From contig JAGTTP010000001.1 in NCBI GenBank assembly GCA_018223365.1, positions 1 through 64,000 on the forward strand: 64,000 bases of DNA, written 5' to 3'. The translations under genes and the position numbers were made by a program. Each line of letters begins with the position of its first letter. The first letter of the stretch is position 1. Below the pieces are notes generated by a model. The model made no database searches and was not told where the DNA came from. It was given only the letters and a program-made list of their open reading frames with translations. Source of the DNA: Clostridiaceae bacterium Marseille-Q4145. GTDB taxonomy: Bacteria > Bacillota > Clostridia > Lachnospirales > Lachnospiraceae. Shown one piece after another: positions 49,038 to 59,227 of the stretch.

Positions 49038-50084
49038 ATGTCCCAAACGTATCATGAACAAATTGATTATAAAAACACCATGAAACTCCGGGAATTACAG
49101 AAAGAACTCCCCGCTTTCGCAGATGATTTCTTTCGTGCCATGGAAATTAAGAAGGCAACCAACACCCGCCGCAATTATGCTTACGACTTGAGTACCTTTT
49201 TTTATTTCCTGCGGACAACCAATTCTTACTTCCGTGACAAGGATCTTCGAACACTTCCGGTATCCATCCTGGATGATCTTCAGCCGGTGGATATTGAGGA
49301 ATATCTCTCCTTCCTGACCTACTATGAAAAGGATGGCCAGATTTATCAAAACCATGAGGAAGGCAAAGCCAGAAAGTTAGCCACATTGAACACTTTTTTC
49401 GGCTATTTTCATAAAAAGGAAATGATTCAGAAAAATGCACCTTCTGTGGTGGATGTACCAAGGGTCAAGGAAAAAAACATCATCCGTCTGGATGCCAATG
49501 AGGTAGCCCAGCTCATTGATAATATTGAATCAGGAGAAAAACTGACCAAGCAGCAAAAAGTCTGGCATGAACGGAATAAGGCGCGGGACCTTGCCATTGT
49601 GGTCACTCTCCTGGGAACAGGTGTTCGGGTAACAGAGCTGGTGGGACTGGATCTTTCGGATCTGGATTTTGATAATGGAGCTATGCGGGTGATCCGAAAA
49701 GGCGGTAATGAGGATATTGTCTATTTTGGCGAAGAAACTGAAGAAATGCTGCGGAATTATCTGGATGAACGAATGAAAATGACGCCCGCACCGGGACATG
49801 AAAATGCACTGTTTATCTCCCAGAATAATACGCGGATTACAGTGCGTTCTGTGGAGCGTCTGGTAAAGAAATATGCTTCCACGGCAACAGTAAAGAAAAT
49901 CACGCCTCACAAGCTGCGGAGTACCTATGGCACTGCCCTTTATCAGGAAACCGGCGACATCTATCTGGTAGCTGATGTGCTGGGTCATAAAAACGTCAAT
50001 ACGACCCGGAAGCATTATGCGGCTATGAAAGAAGAAAATAAACGAAAAGCAGCCAATATTGTACAGCTGCGGGAAAAGGAGTAA
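49038..50084 (+). CDS. XerC/XerD-type tyrosine recombinase
   Basis: A 348-residue tyrosine recombinase. The N-terminal SAM-like DNA-binding domain (about 15-130) is followed by the catalytic domain with Arg197 (GTGVRVTEL), Lys221 (RVIRKGG), His291 and Arg294 (HKLRSTYG), His317 (LGHKN) and Tyr327 (RKHYA). All are present. It resembles a Lachnospiraceae chromosomal Xer more than an integrase, being full length without adjoining phage genes. ATG 49026 is one base after AAGGAG; ATG 49038 is preferred. It may resolve chromosome dimers. Confidence 0.88.
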   Translation: MSQTYHEQIDYKNTMKLRELQKELPAFADDFFRAMEIKKATNTRRNYAYDLSTFFYFLRTTNSYFRDKDLRTLPVSILDDLQPVDIEEYLSFLTYYEKDGQIYQNHEEGKARKLATLNTFFGYFHKKEMIQKNAPSVVDVPRVKEKNIIRLDANEVAQLIDNIESGEKLTKQQKVWHERNKARDLAIVVTLLGTGVRVTELVGLDLSDLDFDNGAMRVIRKGGNEDIVYFGEETEEMLRNYLDERMKMTPAPGHENALFISQNNTRITVRSVERLVKKYASTATVKKITPHKLRSTYGTALYQETGDIYLVADVLGHKNVNTTRKHYAAMKEENKRKAANIVQLREKE

Positions 50085-50090
50085 AAGTGT

Positions 50091-51296
50091 ATGAAACTGA
50101 ATAGGACAAAATTGATGCTGCAGTATTGTGTTCTGCAGGGCTCATACTGGGCATCATTCTGTGTGCTCTATGCATTTGCCACGGTCTTTTTATTGAGCCG
50201 TGGATTTGAAAGTTCCATGATAGGTGTCATTATTGCAGTTGGAAATATTTTAGGAGTTATTTTGCAGCCAGTTGTGGCATCCATTGCAGACCGTTCTGAA
50301 AAAATTTCTCTGCATAAGTTAACGGCATTCTTATCTGTTATCATGATTGTGTTGATCGCGTTCCTGTATATGATTCCCAATATCCTGCTTGCAGTCGCCG
50401 TTCTGTTTTTACTGACGGATACATTTTTGCAGGTCATCCAGCCGCTCATTAATTCCGTCAGTGTTTACTATGTAAATCAGGGTGTATCCGTTGATTTTGG
50501 AGCGGCCAGAGGAATTGGTTCCCTCTCCTATGCAGCGGCTTCCTATATTCTTGGCATTGCGGTTGAAAGATTTGGAACGAAAAGTATTCTGATGGCGGGA
50601 ATGCTGGTAGTTTTGATTATGCTGATGACGGTTCTCTCCATGCCAGTCCTCTCCTCTTCTGCCGCTTTGCAGTCAAAACAAATACAGCTGAAGCAGAGTG
50701 ATGTAGGTCTTCTTGAATTTGCGAATAGATATAAATATTTTATGTTAACTTTGGCAGGCGTTACATTCCTATTTACCTTCCATAATATGAATAATGCTTA
50801 TTTAATTAAGGTGATTGAAAACGTAGGCGGAACCTCTGCAGATATGGGACGTATGCTTTCCATTGCAGCGGTAACGGAGCTTCCGGTCATGTTCTTGTTT
50901 TCCAGAATTTCAAAACATTTTAAGAGCAGCACCCTGCTTATCGTTTCCGGCATCTTTTTTGCCATGCGTGCAGCCGGATTTATGCTGGCAGGAAATATGA
51001 TGATTATGTACCTGGCAGCCACGCTGCAGATTGGCTCCTTTGCTCTTTATATTCCCTCTTCTGTCTACTATGTGAACGAGACTATGCTGGATCAGGACAA
51101 ATTCAAAGGACAGGCAGTCATGACAGCCACCAACACCCTGGGAGGCGTCTTTGGAAGCCTTCTTGGAGGCTTTCTCATTGACCATGCAGGAGTTGGAGCC
51201 ATGAATACTGTATGCTTTGCAATGGCCGCTGCAGGCGCTGTACTGGTGTTCTTGTTTGCAGGAAGACAAGGGCACGCTGACCACCAGATTTTTTAA
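50091..51296 (+). CDS. MFS transporter
   Basis: A 401-residue membrane protein with 12 helices. The loop VVASIADRSEKISLHK is the MFS loop between helices 2 and 3. It resembles the MFS_1_like (HcaT/LacY/NupG-related) branch. It starts six bases after the recombinase stop, so both may be in one transcript. Substrate unknown. It ends before a minus-strand gene. Confidence 0.82.
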   Translation: MKLNRTKLMLQYCVLQGSYWASFCVLYAFATVFLLSRGFESSMIGVIIAVGNILGVILQPVVASIADRSEKISLHKLTAFLSVIMIVLIAFLYMIPNILLAVAVLFLLTDTFLQVIQPLINSVSVYYVNQGVSVDFGAARGIGSLSYAAASYILGIAVERFGTKSILMAGMLVVLIMLMTVLSMPVLSSSAALQSKQIQLKQSDVGLLEFANRYKYFMLTLAGVTFLFTFHNMNNAYLIKVIENVGGTSADMGRMLSIAAVTELPVMFLFSRISKHFKSSTLLIVSGIFFAMRAAGFMLAGNMMIMYLAATLQIGSFALYIPSSVYYVNETMLDQDKFKGQAVMTATNTLGGVFGSLLGGFLIDHAGVGAMNTVCFAMAAAGAVLVFLFAGRQGHADHQIF

Positions 51297-51316
51297 AAGG
51301 TTTTCTTGCAATCAGG

Positions 51317-51895
51317 TCATGGTTCTTTTTTTAACCGTTCCCTGCAGATTTTCCAGTCAGGGTAATATTGGTCAAGAATTCCATAAAAATATGCATTGTG
51401 ACCGCGTTCCAGAAGATGGACCAGTTCGTGTACTACCACGTATTCAATGCATTCTTCCGGATAGGCACCCAGCCACAGACTGATAGAAATATTTCCATTC
51501 CTGGTGTTGCAGCTGCCCCATTGGGAACGTGTTTTCCGTATGGTTACTTTGCTGCTGCGGACACCAAGAATGGGTTCCCATTTTCGGAACATATCGGGCA
51601 GCAGAGCAAGAAGCCGATCCCGGTATGCAGGAGCCATCTGCTCTTTTTCCAGTTCTTTTTGTCGTTGTTCTTCCAATGTCGGAACAGATTTCATTTTTAA
51701 TTTTCGTTCATAATTTTTCAACCAGTGACGGATATGAGGAGATTCCAGTGCCTGCAATCCGGATTCATAACTGGTAGATAAGGGAATGGACATGCAGATA
51801 ACCTTCGGTGCCTCTCTCTTAATCCGGACATTGGTATTCTTAACCTTCTTTTTCGTGATTTGTACCGTATAATCTTTCCAGAAAAATGTCTTCAT
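51317..51895 (-). CDS. YgjP-like zinc metallopeptidase
   Basis: A 192-residue protein of the YgjP/SprT-like metallopeptidase family (DUF45). The core TRSQWGSCNTRNGNISISLWL and the zinc motif VVVHELVHLLERGHN (HELVH plus a later His) are clear. Function unknown; some relatives act on DNA-protein contacts or ribosomal proteins. Its start at 51895 overlaps the stop of the large activase by ATGA, so they are one operon. Confidence 0.85.
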   Translation of the reverse strand: MKTFFWKDYTVQITKKKVKNTNVRIKREAPKVICMSIPLSTSYESGLQALESPHIRHWLKNYERKLKMKSVPTLEEQRQKELEKEQMAPAYRDRLLALLPDMFRKWEPILGVRSSKVTIRKTRSQWGSCNTRNGNISISLWLGAYPEECIEYVVVHELVHLLERGHNAYFYGILDQYYPDWKICRERLKKEP

Positions 51896-54800
51896 CAGGC
51901 GCCTCTTTTCTGGGTTTTCTTCAGGTCCTGCTGCTGTCTTTCTTCTTCTGCTGCCGCACGGCTGTTCATAATGAGCATCTGCAGACGGTTCTCAATATTA
52001 GCAAAGCTCACATCCGGGTCATAATCCAGCGGCAGAATCTGCACATTGGGATAGAGTTCTTTCAGCCGCTTGGAAATACCGCGTCCTACTACATGGTTTG
52101 GCAGACATCCGAAAGGCTGGAGAATGATAAAGGCTTTGCATCCGTGGGCTGCATGGTGAAGAATTTCCCCTGGAATGAGCACTCCCTCTCCTGCATCAAA
52201 CGTATGGTGGATAATCGGATCACTTTCTTTCACCAGATCCTGCATCCGACAAGCTGGTTCATAGAGAGGATGGGCAGATGCAATAGAATCGGTCATATTA
52301 TGAGCCATATTAAAGACTCTATCAACGATAGCAAACCATGCTTTTTTATTTAATGGTTTCTTTAGATGGTATTCTTTGATCTGAGATCCCTGATAGAAAT
52401 ACGTTTTCCGGATGACATCGGTCATTTTGGCTTCAATGATCTCAAAACCGTTCTGTTCCAGATACCGCTCGACCTCATGGTTGGCGCCCGGATGGAAATT
52501 CAGGAGATATTCGCCTACAATCAGAACCTGCGGTTTGGGGTTACTTCGATCATAGTCTACCTGATTCATAATCTCAATGGCTTTTTTAAAGCCTTTTTTA
52601 GCCCCAGTGACGCCGGAATGAGTCAGACCATCTATCACCTGATCAAGTGCCCGCTCAAAGGCAGTATCGGCACTTCCAGCCGTTTTTTCATAAGGACGGA
52701 TCTTTCTCAGCAGCTCTTCCAGTGCATCAATCATGGGAAGGGCAAAGGCAATGCGGACGGCGGATAACATATTCATCCGGAATCCCGGATGCATCTGATG
52801 GGAATCTATATCGTCATTCGTCAATATTGGAACATTGGCATATCCTGCATCATCGAGAGCCTTCCGCAGCAGAGCTCCATAATGGGTCAGACGGCAATCA
52901 CCTATGTATTTCCCCATACCAACTGCCGCATGCTCCACATCATATTTTCCGCTTCGGAGAGCGGCAAGGGCTTCTCCGATGACAATTTGTGCCGGAAAAC
53001 AAATGTCATTATGTACATACTTTTTTCCGAGACGGATGGCTTCTTCTCTACCAACTTCCAATGGAACAGCGCGAATTCCCTGGGTAGAAAGGGCTGCGGA
53101 CATCACCCGGCAGAAAGCATGGGAAGTATTGGGAACCAGTACAATTTTTTCTTTCCGGCATTCTTTTGTAAATTTTACAGGATAAGGATCGGTCAGTACA
53201 CGGATTTCCTGGTGTGCACAGCGTTTGTGAGTCATGGCAACGGTTTCCAGAAAAGAACGGACACGGATGCGAAGAGGTCCCTGCACATCACTTTCATCCA
53301 GTTTCAGGATAAGAGGTGTCTTTCCTGAAATCTCTTTCATCAGACGGATAATCTCATCAGAAAGATAAGCATCATGGCCACAGCCAAAGCTTACCATCTG
53401 GACATATTCCAGATGGTCATTTTCCGCTGCCAGTACTGCTGATGAAAGCATCCTTGCATGATAATTATTGACAATATCCAGACGGCTGTTACGAAGATCT
53501 ACGTCATTGACACCAGGAACAGCGTCAGCGGTCAGAACCGGAATTCCCATACTGGTAAACATTTTCGGTAGATCATGATTGACCAGTGCATCATTCTGAT
53601 AAGGACGGGATGCCAGTACTACCGCGTAGGTATTGTTGGCTTCTACCTGCTCCATGACCTTCTGTCCGGCCTTTTTCAGCGCCTGTTCAAAGGAAAGCTG
53701 TGCCTGATCAGCTGCTTCAATGGCCTTCAGACAGATGGAAGGATTGATTTCAAAGGTATCTTTCATATAAGCGGTCAGCTGCCGATTTCGGTCTTCGGTC
53801 CGGTACCAGTGGAACAGGGGCGCATCATAAGGAATGTTCCAGCGCTTTTCCGGATTATCGGAGTTCCGGATGACGATTGGGTACCCTTTTACAATGGCAC
53901 ACATGGATTCGCTGGTACTGGCTGGATTCTCGGAAGAGACCGTGGTAATGGTCGGCATGAAAATCCGGTCTACGTGATGTTCTGCCAGATTCCGGATATG
54001 GCCATGCACCAGTTTTGCCGGGAAGCAGACCGTATCAGAGGTAACGGCGGAAAGTCCGCTCTCATAGATTTTCCGGGTACTCTTATCGGAAATCCGTACC
54101 TGATAGCCAAGAGCCCGGAAGAAGGTATTCCAAAATGGCATGGTTTCCCAGTAGGATAATACCCGCGGAATACCGATAACAGTCTCTTTTTCCGGCAGTA
54201 ACTGTGGATAAGGATAATCTTCAAACAACAGTTTTTCACGGACTTCAAATAAGTTCGGAACTGCACTGCTCTCTTTGTTCACTTCTTTGATTTTTTCCCG
54301 TACTTTTGCATCCTTCGGATCGCCCAGAATCTCACCCCGTTCACAGCGGTTATTGGTAATCCAGGAATTTCCGTTGGAGAAGGTTACAATGGTGCGCTGG
54401 CAGTGGTTGGTGCAGAAGGGGCAGGGAAGGTTGGACTCTCTTTTATAGGAGAAGCTGTCGAGTGCATCCAGTCCGATGAAGGTCTGCTTCTGCTCTGCAT
54501 GATACTGCTCTTTGGTAATCAGGGCCATGCCGATGGCACCCATAATGCCCGGGTAAGGAGCACGGATGACTTCACGGCCCAGATACTGCTCTAGCGCGCA
54601 GAGGACGGCGTCATTTTCAAAGGTCCCGCCCTGTACTACAATGCGGTCGCCTAAGAGATCCGTATTGGAAATGCGGATGACCTTGGTAAATACATTTTCA
54701 ATGATAGAGCGGCACAGTCCCGCCATAATATCTTCCGACTGACATCCATTTCGTTGTTCGGTAATGATGCTGCTGTTCATGAACACGGTACAACGGCTTC

Positions 54801-56316
54801 CCAAAGCGGCCGGATGTTTGGAAGAAAAGGCAGCGTCGGCAATTTCCTGCATAGGAATATGTAAGGAGGACGCAAAGTTTCCAAGAAAGGAACCACATCC
54901 GGAGGAACATGCTTCATTGACCAGAATGTTGGTAATGATGCCGTGGTCCAGCCAGATGGCCTTCATATCCTGTCCGCCAATATCCAGAAGGAAGGTGGCA
55001 TCTTTTACATATTTTTCTGCTGCTCTTGCGTGAGCAACCGTCTCTACAGTATGACTCTCTGTACTGAAAGCTTTGGCAAAGAGCATCTCACCGTACCCGG
55101 TGGTACCTGCAGCCAGAATATGAAGTTCTGCTCCCGCCTCCCGGTAACGGTTCCGCATGGAAAGAAGGGCATTTTTCGCTACCGTTAAAGGATCTCCCTC
55201 ATTGGGAGCATAGAAGGAATCTAGAATCTCTTCCTGCGCATTGATCAGGACAAATTTGGTAGTAGTACTCCCGGAGTCAATACCCAGATAAGCTTCCACC
55301 ACTTCTCCAGGATGCGGCTTCTTCCACTGGGGCGCCTGATGGCGATGACGTTCCTCAAAGGCAGCTCGTTCTTCTTCAGATGCAAAGAAAGGTTTGGCAG
55401 TGGAAACGGTATGTCCGGTCTCCTCATTCTGCTCTTTGGCAAGCTGGCGCGTCAGTTTCGGAATCTCATAGACAGCCTCCTGTTCTGCAAACATCTGTTC
55501 GAGAGATATGGCAGCGCCAAAAGCAACCATCAGTTCCGGATGTGACGGAATAATGGTCTCTTCTTCCGTAAGCGACAGCCGCTCTGCAAACACACGGATC
55601 AAGGTCGGGTTAAAGGTCAGAGGACCACCCTCAAAAATCACCGGTTTTTCAATATCCAGTCCCTGTGCCAGACCACCGATGGTCTGTTTGGCAATGGCAT
55701 GGAAGGCGGAAAGAGCCAGATCTTCCTTGGCAATTCCCTGGTTCAGAAGGGGCTGGATATCTGTCTTGGCATAGACGCCACATCGTCCGGAAATATCATA
55801 GACACAGGTGCCTTTTGCTGCCAGTGCGTTAAATTCTTCCACCGGGACCTGTAAAATAGAGGAAATCTCATCAATAAAGGCTCCGGTACCACCGGCACAG
55901 CTTCCATTCATCCGCATGTCGGAAACCGTCAGAAGACCGGTATTTTCATCCTCTTTAAAAAAAATCATTTTGGCATCCTGACCGCCCAATTCAATGGCGG
56001 TCCGTACCTGGCCATATTGTTCCCGCAGTGCCAGAGAATTTGCGACTACTTCCTGAATATAGGGAACTCCCAGGCGATCAGCCATGAGTTTTGCACCGGA
56101 TCCGGTCAGGCTCAACCGGATTCTGGCGTGCGGAAATGCTTTTTCCAGTCGCTTCAGTGCATCATAAACACTTTTTACCTGGGCTGCGTTATGTCTCCGG
56201 TATTCGGAATAGACAATCTTTCCGTTATCTGGTTGAACTGCCACAATTTTTGTTGTGGTAGATCCTACATCAATACCGGTCAGTAATACTTGTCCATTAT
56301 ATCGTTCCTCTTTCAA
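51895..56316 (-). CDS. giant CoA-dehydratase-type activase (BcrAD/BadFG x2 + DUF2229)
   Basis: A protein of about 1473 residues. It has two ASKHA ATPase domains of the 2-hydroxyacyl-CoA dehydratase activator type: first GIDVGSTTTKIVAV with GSCAGGTGAFIDEI, and second GIDSGSTTTKFVLI with CSSGCGSFLGNF. A DUF2229 region follows (IGIPRVLSYWETMPFWNTFF) and a C-terminal part with HgdB-like cysteines. The reported relatives hold 4Fe-4S clusters and transfer electrons to reductive dehydratases. The starts are GTG at 56331, without ribosome site, or TTG at 56316 behind TGAGGT; 56316 is favoured. No dehydratase is adjacent, so the client is unknown. Confidence 0.82.
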   Translation of the reverse strand: MKEERYNGQVLLTGIDVGSTTTKIVAVQPDNGKIVYSEYRRHNAAQVKSVYDALKRLEKAFPHARIRLSLTGSGAKLMADRLGVPYIQEVVANSLALREQYGQVRTAIELGGQDAKMIFFKEDENTGLLTVSDMRMNGSCAGGTGAFIDEISSILQVPVEEFNALAAKGTCVYDISGRCGVYAKTDIQPLLNQGIAKEDLALSAFHAIAKQTIGGLAQGLDIEKPVIFEGGPLTFNPTLIRVFAERLSLTEEETIIPSHPELMVAFGAAISLEQMFAEQEAVYEIPKLTRQLAKEQNEETGHTVSTAKPFFASEEERAAFEERHRHQAPQWKKPHPGEVVEAYLGIDSGSTTTKFVLINAQEEILDSFYAPNEGDPLTVAKNALLSMRNRYREAGAELHILAAGTTGYGEMLFAKAFSTESHTVETVAHARAAEKYVKDATFLLDIGGQDMKAIWLDHGIITNILVNEACSSGCGSFLGNFASSLHIPMQEIADAAFSSKHPAALGSRCTVFMNSSIITEQRNGCQSEDIMAGLCRSIIENVFTKVIRISNTDLLGDRIVVQGGTFENDAVLCALEQYLGREVIRAPYPGIMGAIGMALITKEQYHAEQKQTFIGLDALDSFSYKRESNLPCPFCTNHCQRTIVTFSNGNSWITNNRCERGEILGDPKDAKVREKIKEVNKESSAVPNLFEVREKLLFEDYPYPQLLPEKETVIGIPRVLSYWETMPFWNTFFRALGYQVRISDKSTRKIYESGLSAVTSDTVCFPAKLVHGHIRNLAEHHVDRIFMPTITTVSSENPASTSESMCAIVKGYPIVIRNSDNPEKRWNIPYDAPLFHWYRTEDRNRQLTAYMKDTFEINPSICLKAIEAADQAQLSFEQALKKAGQKVMEQVEANNTYAVVLASRPYQNDALVNHDLPKMFTSMGIPVLTADAVPGVNDVDLRNSRLDIVNNYHARMLSSAVLAAENDHLEYVQMVSFGCGHDAYLSDEIIRLMKEISGKTPLILKLDESDVQGPLRIRVRSFLETVAMTHKRCAHQEIRVLTDPYPVKFTKECRKEKIVLVPNTSHAFCRVMSAALSTQGIRAVPLEVGREEAIRLGKKYVHNDICFPAQIVIGEALAALRSGKYDVEHAAVGMGKYIGDCRLTHYGALLRKALDDAGYANVPILTNDDIDSHQMHPGFRMNMLSAVRIAFALPMIDALEELLRKIRPYEKTAGSADTAFERALDQVIDGLTHSGVTGAKKGFKKAIEIMNQVDYDRSNPKPQVLIVGEYLLNFHPGANHEVERYLEQNGFEIIEAKMTDVIRKTYFYQGSQIKEYHLKKPLNKKAWFAIVDRVFNMAHNMTDSIASAHPLYEPACRMQDLVKESDPIIHHTFDAGEGVLIPGEILHHAAHGCKAFIILQPFGCLPNHVVGRGISKRLKELYPNVQILPLDYDPDVSFANIENRLQMLIMNSRAAAEEERQQQDLKKTQKRGA

Positions 56317-56407
56317 TCTTTTGTACCTCACTTAAAAACTATATATCAACATAACAATATTATGTAAATTTCATATAAACAATGATAAAAGTATTTTAAC
56401 ACCAAGG

Positions 56408-56448
56408 AGGCGGGTCTTTGGAATACGGGATTCCTCCGACCCGCCCCT
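56408..56448 (-). terminator. stem-loop after the ATP synthase operon
   Basis: GGCGGGTC pairs with GACCCGCC around a 21-base middle; on the minus strand it lies just after atpC. A second stem AACTGCTT/AAGCAGTT is at 56459-56478. Neither has a long T-run. The 56332-56478 gap holds nothing else but AT-rich DNA. Confidence 0.5.
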
Positions 56449-56478
56449 CATGGACGGCAACTGCTTTACCAAGCAGTT

Positions 56479-56892
56479 TTAACGAACAAATTTTTCAGTT
56501 TCCTTCAGTCGTGTCAAAGCACGAGCCATTGCAGCCTGTGTCATATGATACTCCTGAATACTCTGCTTCTGACGAAGACGTTCCTGTGCACGTTCCAATG
56601 CCTCTTTTGCACGATTGGCATCCACTTCTTCCGGACGCTCTACCGTGTCAGCAAGGACTGTAACACGATTGTTGGCTGCCATACAGAATCCTTTTCCAAG
56701 GACTGCATAGGTCCACTCGCCGCCTTCTTCCTTCTGCATGCGCATCTCGCCGTTTTGCACGGCAATAATAGTTTCCTCATGGTGTGCCATGATAGCCTGC
56801 TCTCCATCAACAGCCGGGACAATCAGGCAATGGCAGAATCCTTCATAAAAGATTCGGTCACTGGATATGATTTTCACATAAAACTTTGACAT
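56479..56892 (-). CDS. atpC: ATP synthase epsilon subunit
   Basis: A 137-residue epsilon subunit: beta-sandwich start FYVKIISSDRIFYEGFC, GEMRMQKEEGGEWTYAVLG and a C-terminal helical pair with RAKEALERAQERLRQKQ. It regulates F1 and links the rotor to the c-ring. It is the last gene of the operon on the minus strand, 12 bases after atpD. Confidence 0.9.
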   Translation of the reverse strand: MSKFYVKIISSDRIFYEGFCHCLIVPAVDGEQAIMAHHEETIIAVQNGEMRMQKEEGGEWTYAVLGKGFCMAANNRVTVLADTVERPEEVDANRAKEALERAQERLRQKQSIQEYHMTQAAMARALTRLKETEKFVR

Positions 56893-56904
56893 GATCCATC
56901 ACCT

Positions 56905-58302
56905 CTATACGGTTGTAGTCAGAGTTTTTGCCTTCTGGACAACTTCCTCGATGGTTCCTACATTGAAGAATGCAGCTTCCGGATACTCATCCATTTCACC
57001 ATTGATGATGGCCTGGAAGCCTTTGATGGTATCCTTCAGCGGCACATATTTACCTGGGATTCCTGTGAAATTCTCAGCTACATGGAACGGCTGGGACAGG
57101 AAACGCTGTACCTTTCTTGCACGGGCAACCGTCAGTTTATCTTCCTCTGACAATTCTTCCATACCAAGAATAGCAATAATATCCTGCAGTTCTTTATACT
57201 TTTGAAGCATCTCCTGCACGCGTCTTGCTGTCTCATAATGCTCCTCTCCGACCACGTCTGCTTCCAGAATACGGGAAGAAGACTCCAGCGGATCAACAGC
57301 CGGATAAATACCCTGTTCTACGATCTTTCTGGAAAGAACGGTAGTTGCATCCAAATGTGCAAAGGTAGTTGCCGGAGCCGGGTCAGTTAAGTCATCGGCA
57401 GGCACGTAAACAGCCTGTACAGAAGTAACAGAACCATTCTTTGTGGAAGCAATACGCTCCTGCAGCTCACCCATCTCTGTAGCCAGAGTCGGCTGATAAC
57501 CTACTGCGGACGGCATACGTCCAAGCAGTGCAGATACCTCTGATCCTGCCTGTACGAAACGGAAAATGTTATCGATGAAGAGAAGCACATTCTGATGCAT
57601 CTCATCACGGAAATATTCTGCCATAGTAAGTCCGGTCTCGGCTACACGCATACGCGCTCCAGGGGGCTCGTTCATCTGACCAAATACCAAAGCGGTTTTG
57701 TTCAGAACGCCGGATGCTTTCATCTCACTCCAGAGGTCATTTCCTTCACGGGAACGCTCTCCAACACCAGTGAAGATGGAATATCCGCCGTGCTCGGTAG
57801 CAATATTTCGGATCAGCTCCTGAATGAGGACGGTTTTACCCACACCGGCACCGCCGAACAGACCAATTTTACCACCCTTTGCATAAGGCGCCAAGAGGTC
57901 GATAACTTTGATACCTGTCTCCAGAATCTCAACAACCGGACTCTGATCTTCAAATGAAGGCGGATCCTGATGGATACACCATTTTTCTGAATCTGTAATT
58001 TCTCCCCCGCCGTCAACTGGCTGTCCCAACACGTTGAAGAGACGGCCAAGGGTCTGTTCACCTACCGGAACCGTAATGCCGGCACCGGTCTGAGTGACTT
58101 CCATGTCACGGCAAAGCCCTTCACTGGCGGCCAGCATAATGCAACGGACCACATTGTGTCCCATATGCTTGGCAACTTCCATGACACATTGTTTTCCATG
58201 GTTGTCAACTGTCAGGGCGTCTTTTATCTTGGGGAGATTGCCCTTTTCGAACAATACGTCGATAACCGGGCCTGAAACCTGTATGATTTTACCTTTTTCC
58301 AT
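56905..58302 (-). CDS. atpD: ATP synthase beta subunit
   Basis: A 465-residue catalytic subunit. Walker A is GGAGVGKTVLIQEL, the catalytic Glu lies in GVGERSREGNDLW, and the DELSEED-like loop is MEELSEEDKL. The frame starts with GTG at 58305, but ATG 58302 follows AAAGGAG at a better distance. Full length and canonical. Confidence 0.95.
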   Translation of the reverse strand: MEKGKIIQVSGPVIDVLFEKGNLPKIKDALTVDNHGKQCVMEVAKHMGHNVVRCIMLAASEGLCRDMEVTQTGAGITVPVGEQTLGRLFNVLGQPVDGGGEITDSEKWCIHQDPPSFEDQSPVVEILETGIKVIDLLAPYAKGGKIGLFGGAGVGKTVLIQELIRNIATEHGGYSIFTGVGERSREGNDLWSEMKASGVLNKTALVFGQMNEPPGARMRVAETGLTMAEYFRDEMHQNVLLFIDNIFRFVQAGSEVSALLGRMPSAVGYQPTLATEMGELQERIASTKNGSVTSVQAVYVPADDLTDPAPATTFAHLDATTVLSRKIVEQGIYPAVDPLESSSRILEADVVGEEHYETARRVQEMLQKYKELQDIIAILGMEELSEEDKLTVARARKVQRFLSQPFHVAENFTGIPGKYVPLKDTIKGFQAIINGEMDEYPEAAFFNVGTIEEVVQKAKTLTTTV

Positions 58303-58323
58303 CACACATGTATCTCCTTTGCT

Positions 58324-59226
58324 TTATTTTTTCTGCTTCTGGGCTCTGGCACCGCTGCATACCTCAGTAATTTCCTGGGTAATGGCAGCCTGTCTTGCCC
58401 GGTTGTACATGATGCTTAAATCATGAAGAAGTTCATCCGCATTGTTTGTAGCCGATTCCATAGCCTGCATACGGGCACTTTGCTCACTGCAGAAGGATTC
58501 TACCAGTGCACAGTAAATAAAACCGGTCACATAGTTCGGCACAATACTGTCGGCAACGGATTTATCGTCAGGAACGGTACGGAACTCTTCCTGCTGGACA
58601 TCAATAGGAATCTTCGGCATGGGCGGACGTTTCAGCGGAAGCATACGTTTTACCTCGGCATTACTCGTCATGCTATTTTCCATACGGGTGAAGATAACAT
58701 CAATCTCGTCCAGTTCTCCAGACAGGAACTTGTCAAGAAGGATCTCAGCAATCCAGCGGGCACGGCTGAAGGTAGGATTCTGGGCCGTATACTGGAAATT
58801 TTCCTGAATGGGAATATGCTGCCCCATAAAGTACTGTCGTCCCAATTCTCCAACAACAAACAACTGGATTTCATTGTCCTGATCATCCAGATATTCCTGC
58901 GCCAGTTTTAACACATTATGGTTGTAAGCGCCGGCAAGTCCTTTATCGCCAGTGATGACCAGAAGTCCGATATTCTTTTTATCAGATGTATCGGTCGCTT
59001 CACCGCCCACCCCTTCGTTTTCAAAATACATATGGCTGACATCCGGAAGATGCCGGAGCATACGATCCATCATGGACTGCAGCGTGTAGAAATAGGGCTC
59101 TGTATTTTCCAGATCCTGTTTGGCTTTTCTCATCTTGGTGGATGAAATCATGTACATGGCATTGGTGATTTTTCTCGTATCCTGGATACTTTTGATCCGG
59201 TTCTGGATCTCATGCAGTCCTGCCAT
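58324..59226 (-). CDS. atpG: ATP synthase gamma subunit
   Basis: A 300-residue gamma subunit, the central rotor shaft. The N-terminal coiled-coil helix EIQNRIKSIQDTRKITNAMYM and the C-terminal helix (MQAMESATNNADELLHDLSI) are typical. GDKGLAGAYNHNV is the family motif. It begins one base after the atpA part stops. Confidence 0.93.
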   Translation of the reverse strand: MAGLHEIQNRIKSIQDTRKITNAMYMISSTKMRKAKQDLENTEPYFYTLQSMMDRMLRHLPDVSHMYFENEGVGGEATDTSDKKNIGLLVITGDKGLAGAYNHNVLKLAQEYLDDQDNEIQLFVVGELGRQYFMGQHIPIQENFQYTAQNPTFSRARWIAEILLDKFLSGELDEIDVIFTRMENSMTSNAEVKRMLPLKRPPMPKIPIDVQQEEFRTVPDDKSVADSIVPNYVTGFIYCALVESFCSEQSARMQAMESATNNADELLHDLSIMYNRARQAAITQEITEVCSGARAQKQKK

Positions 59227-59227
59227 A

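Noticed and set aside
49038..50084. Integrase marking a prophage or ICE at 49 kb
   Set aside because: No attachment-site repeats, phage or transfer genes are next to it; the protein looks like a chromosomal Xer-type recombinase.
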